NCBI GenBank assembly: GCA_907163375.1
Contig: CAJQUW010001859.1
Span: forward strand, 124,001-188,000
Reading direction: 5' to 3'
Length of the DNA stretch: 64,000 bases
Source: Prostheceraeus crozeri
Taxonomy: Eukaryota > Platyhelminthes > Polycladida > Euryleptidae
Shown piece by piece: positions 20,812 through 30,501 of this stretch (its first letter is position 1; each line of letters opens with the position of its first letter). The notes beneath the pieces are model-generated. The model did not search any database. It was not told where the DNA came from and saw only the letters and a program-made list of their open reading frames with translations. The translations under genes and the position numbers were made by a program.

Positions 20812-21607
20812 TTATACTTTTATAATCCTCTTCATTTAGAATCTTCTTTTCCAGCAGTCTTTTCAATATGGCATGAATTTCATTGAAACTAGAATTATGT
20901 CCTTCTTTTATTGCCGATATTAAAATATTTAATCTATTTAGTAATTTTTGTGGATCATCTGGTAAAAATACAGTTGTTTCTGTTTTAAAACCTTTTCCTA
21001 CTTTAACTCCCGTTGATAATAAATTTTCTAATTGTTTATAACGTTTAAGAGTTTTTCCTGCTTTAACTCTATCTAACATAGCTTTATATTTTATGAGATC
21101 ATCTACAGCATAATTATTTAAATCTGCTCCTCTTAAAAGATCAACAAAATTTCTATCTAAATTAAAAGGAGATTTATCTGGTGAAAAAATTAAACCTCGA
21201 AAAGGTTGTGGAAATATTTCTTTTTGTCCGAGATAAAATCTAGGTATTGTTTTTCCATCTATAAATGAGATAGAATGTTCAAATTGCATAGATTTTGGTA
21301 ATTTCTTATTAATGTTTGATTCTAGTAATCCATAGTCATCTAATATAGTTTTGTGCTCTGGATCTGTTATATCAATTTGTTTATCATTTTTTGTAAGTTC
21401 TTTTTCAAGAGTTTTAAATGGTTTCATAGTTTTTTCGAAATCAGTTTTTACTTGCTCGGTTTGCTGCATTTTTTCAAACATATCAGATTGAATACCAGCT
21501 TTTATCATTCTATGTTGAAGATGATTTTCTTTCATAATATTTCTTTGTTTTATTAACTCTTCTAATTGTTTTATTCTTTTAAAATTATCAGCTGTAATTT
21601 TATCCAT
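20795..21607 (-). CDS. Conserved Polinton protein (about 270 aa), copy 1
   Basis: Starts MDKITADNFKRIKQLEELIK at 21607 after an A-rich leader; an upstream in-frame ATG at 21673 is less likely. The N-terminal third is helical and charged, the middle holds the block FYLGQKEIFPQPFRGLIFSPDKSPFN, and the C-terminus has LLNRLNILISAIKEGHNSSFNEIHAILKRLLEKKIL, a pattern (helices ending in a short helical hairpin) I recall from uncharacterised Polinton proteins. Function unknown; it sits between the membrane protein and penton genes, so a virion or assembly role is plausible. Looks whole, with an altered C-terminal end. Confidence 0.6.
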   Translation of the reverse strand: MDKITADNFKRIKQLEELIKQRNIMKENHLQHRMIKAGIQSDMFEKMQQTEQVKTDFEKTMKPFKTLEKELTKNDKQIDITDPEHKTILDDYGLLESNINKKLPKSMQFEHSISFIDGKTIPRFYLGQKEIFPQPFRGLIFSPDKSPFNLDRNFVDLLRGADLNNYAVDDLIKYKAMLDRVKAGKTLKRYKQLENLLSTGVKVGKGFKTETTVFLPDDPQKLLNRLNILISAIKEGHNSSFNEIHAILKRLLEKKILNEEDYKSITNRMF

Positions 21608-21728
21608 TTTTAAAATATAATATTTGAATTTTGTGGTAACATTGGAATACAGCAAAAACATTTTACTGAACAAATTATTTTTTTATTGCTTTGTTGTCTG
21701 ACATCTTTTCGTTTAAAGTTTTCTCGTT

Positions 21729-22350
21729 TTAAGTTTTGTTTAATAAAGTTTTGTTTGATAAAGTTTTGCTTAAATTTTCGCTTAAAGTTTTTAGCTCTTC
21801 TAAAAAAATTTTATCATTTTCTTCATTAGAAATTTTACCATCACTAGAAATTTTGCCATCACTCGAAATTTTGCCATCCTGTTTATTCTTATCATCAACT
21901 TTTTCTGACTGTAATTGAAATGATATTTGATTTACTTCATTAGCTATTTGATCAAATTTTTCAATCTCATCTAACGTAATAACATTATCATCACATACTC
22001 TTTGAAAGTAGTAATGTAGTTTATCATAGACTTCTTTAATATGTAAATGCTTAGTTCTTAATGATTTTCGTTTCTTAGTTATTAAAGATTTATCTAACAT
22101 TGTAACAAGTGAAGTTGCAAAAACACCCGTACCTGTTAAAGCTGTAGCAACTACTGGAATTACTAAAACACCAGAAGATATAACAATAGTGAGAGCGCCT
22201 AAACTTATTGTTAAGAATATGCCAATTCCTTGTGTTACATTCTTAACATTAGTCCATCTCTTTCTTAATTTTTTATAATGTTCTAGTCTAAGTAATAATT
22301 ATGATTCCTTATCTTTCATATACCTAACTCTATCTTTGTGTTTTTCTTTA
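21729..22350 (-). pseudogene. Two-helix membrane protein, copy 1 (broken)
   Basis: Homologue of the whole gene at 31344-31946, with the hydrophobic block, the KSLRTKHLHIKEVYDKLHYYFQ region and the Lys/Asn-rich tail. The tail contains the 18-bp unit coding SSDGKI, one unit more than in copy 2. Broken. Confidence 0.7.
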
Positions 22351-22351
22351 T

Positions 22352-22654
22352 TCATTTTTCAATGTCCATTAAAGTAGAACTACGTTCATATGATAACGAG
22401 GGATATATTCTTGCGGTTTCTTCCATTTTCGTCGTCGCCGTTGCCGTCGCTGTCCCCGTTGAGGTTTCTTCCACTTTTGTTTCATTCATTTTTAAAGAAA
22501 TATTTTGAATACAATCGTCTGAAATTCTATTTAAATCGAAATTTGCAGTTGTTTGTTTGCCGTATAATTTAAAAAACTCATTTATGTTGCTCATTTTTAT
22601 AGAAGACAAAATGTTTCTATTATATTCTCGTAAATGCGAAATTAAAAACAACAC
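22352..22654 (-). other. Chimeric ORF with a protease-like N-terminus, copy 1
   Basis: A 100-codon frame contains MSNINEFFKLYGKQTTANFD, a near copy of the N-terminus of the element's protease. It is followed by a short Thr-rich linker and then by MEETARIYPSLSYERSSTLMDIEK, which in copy 2 is the end of the small TIR-proximal ORF (31250-31378). Both TIR-proximal segments are thus fused. It looks like a product of recombination between the two ends of the element. Whether it is translated is unknown. Confidence 0.55.
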
Positions 22655-22712
22655 ATGGATATTTCAATATGTATATTTACAAAAATGCAACCACACAAGT
22701 CTACAAATATTG

Positions 22713-23022
22713 ATGTCCACACCGTGGACAAGGAATTTTCGTTCTCCAGTAAAAGAAAATAAAATCAGCTACTACTATTCAACTTTCTTAAAACAATCGG
22801 TTATTAACTATAATATTACAAATTGCATTAACAAATGTCCACACCGTGGACAAGGAATTTTCGTTCTCCAGTACAAGAAAATAAAATCAGCTACTACTAT
22901 TCAACTTTCTTAAAACAATCGGTTATTAACTATAATATTACAAATTGCATTAACAAAATGTCCACACCGTGGACAAGGAATTTTCGTTCTCCAGTAAAAG
23001 AAAATAAAATCAGCTACTACTA
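22713..23022. repeat. Tandem repeat, three units of 122-123 bp, copy 1 only
   Basis: Units start at 22713, 22835 and 22958; the third is cut short. Each begins with TGTCCAC-acc-GTGGACA, a 7-bp stem with a 3-nt loop. The units are nearly identical, so amplification is recent. The plus strand is open through each unit (MSTPWTRNFRSPV, ENKISYYYSTFLKQ), but I see no reason to call this a gene. Confidence 0.85.
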
Positions 23023-23201
23023 CTTTAAACTTCTTTCCAAAAGCTTTCATATTTCCGAAGACAATCTTCTAACAATGATAAATTCGATTTCAAAAAACGT
23101 AAGGGTACATTTAGTCTACAAATCTTTGGAAAAATAGATGCCATCTTACCTAATTTAATTGCAAATGCAATTTCAGTCCTTGAATAAGAAATGTTATTAG
23201 T

Positions 23202-23696
23202 TTACAATAAATGTTGAAAGTATACCTTATCCTTTTCACACAGTTCCAGTAAATAATTCGCGTGTTTTCCCAGGTAGATTTTCATCATTATGTTAATAAC
23301 GTTATTTTTCTTCTCCATCACATAAAGAGTATTTAAATTTGCAATGGCTTCAGCAGTATCTCCTGAAGGCTCAACAAAGTCTTCTAAGGAATCCACAAAT
23401 TCATATCGGGTAGATAAAGACGTCGATAATTGATGATGAAGGTCGTCAATCTTTCCGCCCCTTTCTCTTTCTTTCTTTTCTTTCACGAGTAAGCGTTTTG
23501 CTTTTCTTCTCCGTTTTCTTTCCTTATCAAAAAATGTAGGGTCAAAAACAATAGGAAATTTCTCCATTTGTTCAATGATGAAAGTGTTATATTCTTCCTT
23601 CTTATCATTGGAAATATATCGTTTTGAAATTTCTGTAAATAACTCCGGAAACGTAGCAATAATGTTTGACTGCTCTTCGATAACTTCTTGTGTCAT
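23202..23696 (-). CDS. Unrecognised 164-aa ORF in accessory block, copy 1 only
   Basis: Starts MTQEVIEEQSNIIATFPELF. A segment FIIEQMEKFPIVFDPTFFDKERKRRRKAKRLL has a faint MADF-like look (hydrophobic helix, FP.V.D, basic tail), then a charged middle and a Leu-rich end. Base composition is less AT-rich than the surrounding Polinton genes, and the gene has no counterpart in copy 2. Near the 3' end, AAGGATAAG is followed by GTATAC, a possible splice donor, so the last residues may be intronic. Captured host sequence is plausible. Function not assigned. Confidence 0.4.
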   Translation of the reverse strand: MTQEVIEEQSNIIATFPELFTEISKRYISNDKKEEYNTFIIEQMEKFPIVFDPTFFDKERKRRRKAKRLLVKEKKERERGGKIDDLHHQLSTSLSTRYEFVDSLEDFVEPSGDTAEAIANLNTLYVMEKKNNVINIMMKIYLGKHANYLLELCEKDKVYFQHLL

Positions 23697-24033
23697 GACT
23701 GATCACAGCGCAGCACACGATACAATGACAGACGAGAGAGATAAATGAAAACAGTACAGCTGGCAGATATCTTAACGTGATACGGGTGTGCTGACGCACT
23801 GACAAGAATTAAAACAACTTGCCTAACGTACAATTAAAATCTCATTGTTTCACAGAGTAGTAGCAGCTGTTTGTTCTTTCATACATTGTTTCCTTTCAAA
23901 TGTTTGAGTTGGAGGTCACAGCTCTTTACACTGAAATGCCTTTTCTTCATAAATGCGAGAAGCAGATGTTCTCTACAATTGTGTGATCATCTGAGTGCAA
24001 AGCAGTAGCAACTACTGGAATTACTAAAACACC
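23697..24033. other. Host-like DNA and duplicated 32-bp fragment inside copy 1
   Basis: About 300 bp of more GC-balanced sequence with no match to copy 2. It ends in a 32-bp fragment (24002-24033) that matches 22141-22172, in the membrane protein gene, at 31 positions and in the same orientation. That fragment abuts the TIR directly. Confidence 0.6.
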
Positions 24034-24536
24034 TGGAACGGTCATGATTTTCAAAGTAAAATGTCACAATCACAAATTTGAGATTCTTAACTTTTCTGAT
24101 TTTTTCGGTGTCCTGGAACGGTCATGATTTTAAGGGCGGGTGTAAAATTGTAATTCTCAAATTTTGAGATTTTGAAAAATTTGAAAAATTGGGTATTTTT
24201 AAAAACGGTTTTTTCTTCATAACCTGAAAAAGGGTTCAAATTCATGAATTTATGTCGTTTTTAAAAAGTACCATTTTTTGAAAAATGGTACTTTTTGAAT
24301 GGACTAAATTCATTTATTTAGGTCTTAAAAACCTGAAAAAGGGTTCAAATTCATGAATTTATGTCGTTTTTAAAGATACTATTTTTTGAATTTTATGGTG
24401 TCCTGGAACGGTCTAAATTCATGAATTTAGGTCTTAAAAACCTGAAATAATGACATAAATTGATAAATTTAGTCGTTTTTAAAGATACTATTTTTTGAAT
24501 TTTATGGTGTCCTGGAACGGTCTTTTGCCCATTACT
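24031..24536. repeat. Right TIR of Polinton copy 1
   Basis: Inverted partner of 5264-5850, with the GGTGTCCTGGAACGGTC modules and GAATTTAGGTCTTAAAAACC stretches, ending GCCCATTACT at 24536 followed by the target duplication AAAGTC (24537-24542). Confidence 0.9.
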
Positions 24537-24542
24537 AAAGTC

Positions 24543-25502
24543 GGTTTGTGGGGCTGCCCACCGACTGTTCCAACATAGGCGGAACCTAAGAATTTACTTT
24601 CCAATAATAGCACGTCACGTCACATGAATTCCGCACATCAAGCCTTTTGGGCGCGAAATGCTAATTAAACCCTTCTGGACTCCCGGTCTATCAAAATGCA
24701 ATCCAGATGAAATGATAAGCAAAAAAGCGCAACAACATCTCAAGGATTGGGTAAGTGAATTCAATTTGTCCACACACTGTTATACACTTTTATTTATTTA
24801 TTATTACCAATCAACAATTTTCGTAGTATTCAGAAAATTTGAAACTTGTTTTTCTAACGGACATGTGAATTATTAAGCGTCAGTCACATCGAAGCATTTC
24901 GCTTTATATAAAATCGCTCAAATTATTCCAGCCCCGACGAATTTCGCATAATGTAAGCCTCATTTTATACAACATCACTTACTTCCCCTAATTGTGGCTA
25001 CAGTGAGAAATTAATACAAACAGTTGAATGCACATTTTATCATACATCGTTTTTCTTAGTCTTTTAGGCACTCAATCCATATTTTATAAATTTCTATTTT
25101 GGTGTTGTGAGATTTGTATTTTCCTCCTTGAGATCATAAAGAAGTTTCAACCACTGTGTTCGATGACAACTTTGGGAAGTTTACTATCAGAATGATCTTA
25201 ACAATGTAACGCCAAGCCAACTTTGATATAATGAAATTTGATTTCTATTTAAAATATGTGGTCAGAATTTCAAAAGTGAACTACTGAATATTATGCAATT
25301 TGATTTGATCCGAAATAATGTCATGCATAAGCGAACGTTTTAGAGGGAACAATAAATTGAATTAATACACGACACGGTCAAAAAAATTCGAAGGATCCAG
25401 GAAACGGAAGATAGCAAAAAAAACAACTACCCTAATGGAGAATCCTCTAAATAATTAGGTAGCTTAAAGTCATAAACGAATGAATATGAATTAATGCTAA
25501 CT
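24543..25502. other. Host DNA with one possible exon
   Basis: No repeat family is recognised. The only coding-like stretch is the candidate first exon at 24658-24750, described separately. The rest is AT-rich with stops in all frames. Confidence 0.4.
24658..24750 (+). CDS. Possible first coding exon beside Polinton copy 1
   Basis: An ATG at 24658 opens MLIKPFWTPGLSKCNPDEMI and continues to AAGGATTGG, directly followed by GTAAGT (24751-24756), a consensus 5' splice donor. Thirty-one codons are too few to identify a product. If real, the Polinton landed about 120 bp upstream of this start. No acceptor partner is identified downstream. Confidence 0.25.
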
Positions 25503-25510
25503 ACATAGAG

Positions 25511-26500
25511 CTGGGTTTTTTTAATTTTTCAGACCACATGCACTCTGGCATGTTGGGCCCAAAATCAACATGCCAATTCATAAATTAACATGCCATTGCC
25601 AGCACAGAGTATTGCAATTTCTCTTATAAAAGTACAAACTTGGCTTCTTTTACTTACGCAATAAGTACACTCTTAACTCAAATCGGCTTATAGAGGAGGC
25701 CGGAGGAATATGAGTATCAGAGCAATATGAGCAGTTTTCACTATTTCTGCTGTAACAGATCTACATGTAATACTCAACATACTTCAAAAACGATAAAAAG
25801 GTAGCTCTTGACATCCTCTCTAAGTGTGTATTAGAGAACATCGGACACACCGACACACGCGTGCTCGTAATACTTCGCCCAATCGCACGCGCTTTTGTCA
25901 TCACCGTAGTAAGGACAATGAAATGCAGCGTTCATTTGTCTAAGGTGGTCACACTCAGTGGAGATTTGCTATTCGAAACGTCGAAGCGCTTATGACGCGC
26001 CTGAAAACGAAAGTGCGCATTTTGCGCAACAAATTATCGGTCGTGACCGTAGACACATTGATACGTTTGCGATTGAACACTAAAAAGTGGAATCAATACG
26101 ACTATCAAAGTGCATTTGAAAAATGGTCAAGAGGTAAAACACAGCGCCGATCCATTTCGCAAGCTTCCACCCGCATCAGCTCACTTGCGGATGTCGGCGA
26201 CGAAGAAGGAGCGCACTAAATGCGGGAACAAGAAGTTTGACTTGTTTTTTTATAAGTGTGTTTTTGATGAATAAAATATGTGATTTTGATGTTTTTCAGA
26301 ACTTGTTCTTTTTGGAGTTTTGGATGAATAATAAATGTTAGGCAAATTTTTTTTAAAAGGCAAGAAAGCTCAGCACACAAAACTATTCTCTAAAACATGT
26401 GAAAAACTGACATGCCAGCTGGCATGTAAATCTCAAAATCGACATGCCAATTTCATAACCGACATGCCATGGCATGTGTATGGCATGCAAAAAAACCCAG
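25511..26500 (+). mobile_element. hAT-type element (990 bp) with transposase tail
   Basis: The termini CTGGGTTTTTTT and AAAAAAACCCAG are inverted, and a perfect 8-bp duplication ACATAGAG flanks the element (25503-25510 and 26501-26508). Subterminal regions on both sides carry many GGCATGT/ACATGCC motifs in both orientations. The only coding remnant is a hATC-like tail at about 25962-26219. The 8-bp duplication and this remnant place it in hAT, although the CTGGG terminus is not the usual CAG start. It is a deletion derivative; perfect target sites suggest a fairly recent insertion. Confidence 0.8.
25962..26219 (+). pseudogene. hAT transposase C-terminal fragment
   Basis: Residues ETSKRLMTRLKTKVRILRNKL and SVVTVDTLIRLRLNTKKWNQYDYQSAFEKW correspond to the hATC pattern of KRAB/ZNF862-like hAT transposases (ERGFS.MN.IKTK.RN.L..TLD.LLRI, then F.F..A...W). 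Only the last exon-sized piece remains, ending at a stop at 26219. Confidence 0.65.
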
Positions 26501-26508
26501 ACATAGAG

Positions 26509-26939
26509 TAACCTACTCCAGTACAGAGTAGGAATTTAAATACGAATAAAGGCTAGCCGACCCAACTTAAGACGTGAAGGGAAATAAACTGAAACTTAAA
26601 TCAATTTCTATTTTTACAATCTAAGAACTAAAATGAGAGTTCGTCATGGACTTGACGAGAAGCTAACTAAAAATAACAAATGGTGAAAAGTAAGAAACCA
26701 AGAAACTAAAATTAAGTTTGCTATGCATGGAGTCATCAGGGAGGAACCATGTGGCTGCATGAAGCAAGGTTTCGGCCCCTAACCTCCAACCTATACCACA
26801 TGGCGGGGCCAGGCCAACCATATCGAATGCACGATATGGAAGGTCTCTCCAAGCCTGAGGAAACATAGCAGGACCTAACTGAAAGTAAAACTTTTGGAAT
26901 TTTTGAGGACAAAAGAAAGCAAATGAATCTGAAAGAAGT
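26509..26939. other. Host DNA, nothing recognised
   Basis: No coding pattern, splice sites or terminal repeats are seen. The 67-codon minus-strand frame at 26663-26866 has no recognisable features. Confidence 0.4.
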
Positions 26940-28129
26940 TTTTAGTTCAACATGCTAATGATGGAAGGCATCTTGCGGGGCGAAAAACAACCAAATTTAA
27001 AAACGAGGAACTTATTCTTTAAGAAGGACTTTATGCAAGAATTAACTAGCGGATTAATTCCTTCCTTTGAAGATATTGAAAATGCTCTTAGCTCTTGATG
27101 TGAAGGCGGAAGCATCAGATGAAATCCTGGCGAGCCTGATGAGCAGCAAGGATGTTTAAGCCAGTGTTCAAAAGCATATTACTCCCGGGGAAATATATAG
27201 CACCACTGGGAAGCTGAACTCATCAGCCTTATGGTAATCCTCTGTGGTGTAATTGATTTTAATTACAAATTGATTTTAACATCCAAATAATGCACGCATT
27301 TACTGTTATCACCGCTCCTGCTAGATAAGAGATCTATCGGGTAGATTTTAGGAAGCATCTTGTCAAATTGTTTGTAATTAAGCATGGAAATGTCGTCGAC
27401 ATGCCTTGTGGTACGAGAGAGAAGCTTGGCCAAGCCAAATCTCTTACTCGCTAGGAGCCCGTCACGTATGAACTCCCTGTATGATAAGAATAGGTCAGCC
27501 AAGAGTGAACTGGAATTCCCACCCATATGAATGCCCGGAATTTATCTGAAGACAAGTCCCCTGAAAGTGACAAAAGTGGATGAAACTAATAGCACTGAGG
27601 AATCGGGCTTTGGACCAGCAGTGATATCCTCTGTATTTCTTATTCGAGAAGAAGGTTCTATAATAGCCAATGCAGATAAAGCTCTTGGAACTGCTAAAAC
27701 TTAACTCACATAAGTCTCTCACGGAGTCGTTAACCTGGTCTAAATTAGGGTTCGTATAGAGTGTGTAAAAATCATAAACTTGTAAGAAGTGGCAATGCAA
27801 ACCCGACATCCTGTCTAGAAATTCCCCAGAAGAATTAATGCTCCAGAAGGCGTTCACACCCGAATTATGCTTGATGGAAAGACAATAACAATAGCATCTC
27901 CTTGTTCACAAGTATGGCCAAATCTTTGGAAATGCTGTTCCTGGCACCAGCTATGAATCTGCTCTTATACGGATTCTTGTGCAATTTTGGTATCCAGAAA
28001 AGTTTATGTAAAACCATGAACTTATCTTTAACCGTTATGCCCTGAAGTCGGAAGGAAAATGCCTTAAAATGCCGTTATGCCTTGAAAAAGAAGGACATTA
28101 TCCTATTCTTCCCTTTATACAACTTTTGA

Positions 28130-29466
28130 AGTAAAAATCAATTTTTCATCTAAGAAACTTCTATTTCAATGAACATACGAATCGTGAGGTGATACAATTA
28201 CTAATCTATAGGCCCACCGTGGGCTTTTATGCACGCTGATACACGGCGAGGCATTGAAGCATAAAGTGCCTGACAAATGGGTTTTAGTTCATCCGACCTC
28301 GCCCAAATGGTGAGAAACTCGTTGATAAGTTCAACCTTAGAGCGAATCATCTTTTTCTTTAGTCTCTGCTTCACTATTGCCCACATGTTTTCAATCGGCG
28401 AAAGATCGGGTGAGCTACCGGGCCAGGTCAAGATGCGCACATGTTTTGCATGGAAAAAGTCCTTCACTTGTCTTGAGGTGTGGCACGGTGCAAGATCCTG
28501 CTGAAACCAATAATTTTCTGTCCCAAACCACTCGATTATTTGAGGCACTACACAATGAGAGATCACCTCCTTATATTGGTTGGAATTCATTGAGCCTTCA
28601 ACCACATGAACTCGACCTGGGCCATGGATTGATATGCAGGACCACAGCATGACCTTTATTGGATGACGAAATGCTTGCAGAAAATGATCTTCAGTTGGAG
28701 CTTGACCACGATTGCGACGCACGAATTGGGACGAGGGTGGTTGAAGTTCGAAAGAGCTTTCAGCACTGAAGATGACTTTGCTCCAATCTTCAGCAGTCCA
28801 ATGCCTATGTTCCTTGCACCAGTCAAGTCTTTTCCTCTTCATGGTGTCAGTAAGAACCTGCGCCTTTAACGGTCGATAAGCTGGTCTATCGTTTTCCAAT
28901 AGACCACGTCGAACTGTCGATGAGTCAATATCGACATCAAAGTGTTCTCTCAACTCATTAGCGATTTCCAATGAAGAGGCGTGCGGCTTTTTGACTGAGA
29001 TACGCAGAAAAGCTCTGTCGTCACGCTCGTTAGTCTTTCGTGGACGATGACACAGTTCTCGGTCACTCTGATGTGAGTCTGTATCTCGGTATCGCTTAAT
29101 AATCCTGGATACGGTCGATTGTACGAGGCCCAGATCATCCGCTATCTGTCTTATGCATTTGTCTGCATGTTCCCACAAGGCTATAATCTTTGCCCTGACT
29201 TCATTTGGAATGTCAGTCATTGTAAAATTCTCAGTATGCACTGAATAGAGGCAAACAAGCAGAACCGATGTATGTTAATTCAAATTTGAAAGTTTGAACT
29301 CAAACATTTATAATAGATGAAGACTTGCATTTTATGACAATAGAAGTCATCCACAGCCTAGAAATCGGTGCAAAGCAATAATCAATCTGCCACTGATGCA
29401 CAAGCTTACATAGGAATTGATTTCAAAGTCTTTGATCACTTGATGCAATTTTAATGCACAACCCTG
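28130..29466 (-). mobile_element. Tc1-like DNA transposon inside the Penelope element
   Basis: The right end reads, on the minus strand, TACAGGGTTGTGCATTAAAA, a Tc1-type terminus with the TA at 29467-29468. A matching left end was not found; the coordinate given is approximate and the left terminus may be lost. Penelope coding sequence is interrupted here on both sides. It contains a full-length transposase frame. Confidence 0.7.
28201..29241 (-). CDS. Tc1-like transposase, 346 aa, first catalytic Asp replaced
   Basis: A full-length open frame. Residues 10-70 form the paired-type HTH (IIALWEHADKCIRQIADDLG, STVSRIIKRY), then a second HTH to about 120. The catalytic core has VIFSAESSFEL (155-165), WFQQDLAPCHTS (245-256) and SSPDLSPIENMW (276-287). 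The second Asp (249) and Glu (284) give the D34E spacing of Tc1 elements. The first catalytic position (160) is Ala where the family has Asp in FSDES, so this protein should be unable to cut DNA. The frame is otherwise intact, and loss of activity may be recent. Confidence 0.85.
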   Translation of the reverse strand: MHTENFTMTDIPNEVRAKIIALWEHADKCIRQIADDLGLVQSTVSRIIKRYRDTDSHQSDRELCHRPRKTNERDDRAFLRISVKKPHASSLEIANELREHFDVDIDSSTVRRGLLENDRPAYRPLKAQVLTDTMKRKRLDWCKEHRHWTAEDWSKVIFSAESSFELQPPSSQFVRRNRGQAPTEDHFLQAFRHPIKVMLWSCISIHGPGRVHVVEGSMNSNQYKEVISHCVVPQIIEWFGTENYWFQQDLAPCHTSRQVKDFFHAKHVRILTWPGSSPDLSPIENMWAIVKQRLKKKMIRSKVELINEFLTIWARSDELKPICQALYASMPRRVSACIKAHGGPID

Positions 29467-30240
29467 TATGTCATCAATGGAAGAAATAATCGGTGCGTAA
29501 GTCTGATTACCAACAACATTGAAGCTGCCAAGGTCAAAGCCTTCTGAAAGTTTGAAATGAAGTTTCTACACTCCTTAGATCTTAGTACCTCGTGCGAATG
29601 CAGAGATTGAAAGTTAGTACTTACGAAGGAGATGCGATTTTTAATTATCTTAAGGACAGTCTCAGACCAATCCAGGAAGTCAGAATTCTTAAGGGCGTAT
29701 TTCCTACAGGACTTTTCAATAAAGGTAACTAATGCATTTTTGACGCTGACTTTAACAAAATCCCATGACCTGTGAATAGGCTCTCTATAATTTGTACCCT
29801 TTGCCATCAAATCCCTAAGTTTTGGGTTGGATATAATACTCAAGTCACCAGTAACCACGTGTGAAGTGGGCTTGTAGCAGAAGATAGAATTGGAACAAAG
29901 ACAAGACTTGTTGATAAATTCTCTGATTTCATCTATTGAAATATTCTTCAAAATCTGGTTGTAATTGAAGAGTTTCTGACAGGGGTGGTGTATTTGAAGA
30001 AAATCTGCAGTTGACTTTTACTACGAATGGATCAGGCAACATACTGTTAACATGGGAATCAGTAAAAATGGAAGAAGCTTTCAAGAGATCTACTTGTTTG
30101 CACTCAAAAGGGATAATAATAACTTCCCTGTCGACCTTATCAACCAAATTTTGCCGGTTAAAATCGGTTAAATCAGGATTCTCGGTATTTATTTCATTGT
30201 CAAGGTTAATCAACAACTGCGGACCTTGTCAATTTGGGTT

Positions 30241-30501
30241 TCAACCGGATTCCTCCTTTGATTTCACTGCATGACTACATTACTTCACACTTAGTTTAAT
30301 TGATGCTGTCGCAAAACGCTTTTGTATCACTGGTAGGCCTATTCATCTGAAAATGCTTGAAATCCATGATCGCGGCATATTGAGATATTGGTATCAAAAG
30401 GATGTTCGTGCTACAACATGCCTTTAACGCCGAACCAATGCTGCGCCAATGGGTAGCGCAGCTTGTATGATGAAAGTTGAAAGCTATGCTTCAGTTCTCC
30501 C
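30241..30501. other. Host spacer and left target duplication of Polinton copy 2
   Basis: No gene recognised. The last six bases TCTCCC (30496-30501) recur exactly at 47503-47508. Confidence 0.7.

Larger units (their letters stand above)
5264..24536 (-). mobile_element. Polinton/Maverick copy 1 (19.3 kb), broken
   Basis: Termini are 5'-AGTAATGGGC and GCCCATTACT-3', long terminal inverted repeats of more than 500 bp, and a perfect 6-bp target duplication (AAAGTC): the Polinton signature. Contents include protein-primed PolB, retroviral-like integrase, adenain-like protease, FtsK/HerA-type packaging ATPase, double and single jelly-roll capsid proteins and smaller virion-type genes. The strand given is that of the integrase. 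It carries a nested hAT (8862-9972) and an accessory block near the right TIR (22660-24033) absent from copy 2. It is broken, with five or more genes visibly damaged, yet its intact proteins are almost identical to those of copy 2. The insertion is therefore young. Confidence 0.95.
26940..30240 (-). mobile_element. Penelope-like retroelement, split by a Tc1-like element
   Basis: Minus-strand coding remnants run in Penelope order. An N-terminal region is at about 30216-29470 (HVVTGDLSIISNPKLRDLMAKGTNYREPI). After the Tc1 interruption, about 28070-27000 holds the RT: LHKLFWIPKLHKNPYKSRFIAG, VYDFYTLYTNP, MGGNSSSLLADLFLSY, RTTRHVDDISMLN (YIDD changed to HVDD) and YLDVKINL. Frames shift several times, and the RT continues out of frame to about 26940. 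No GIY-YIG endonuclease is visible here. Dead and moderately old; the Tc1 insertion is younger than the element. Confidence 0.8.
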
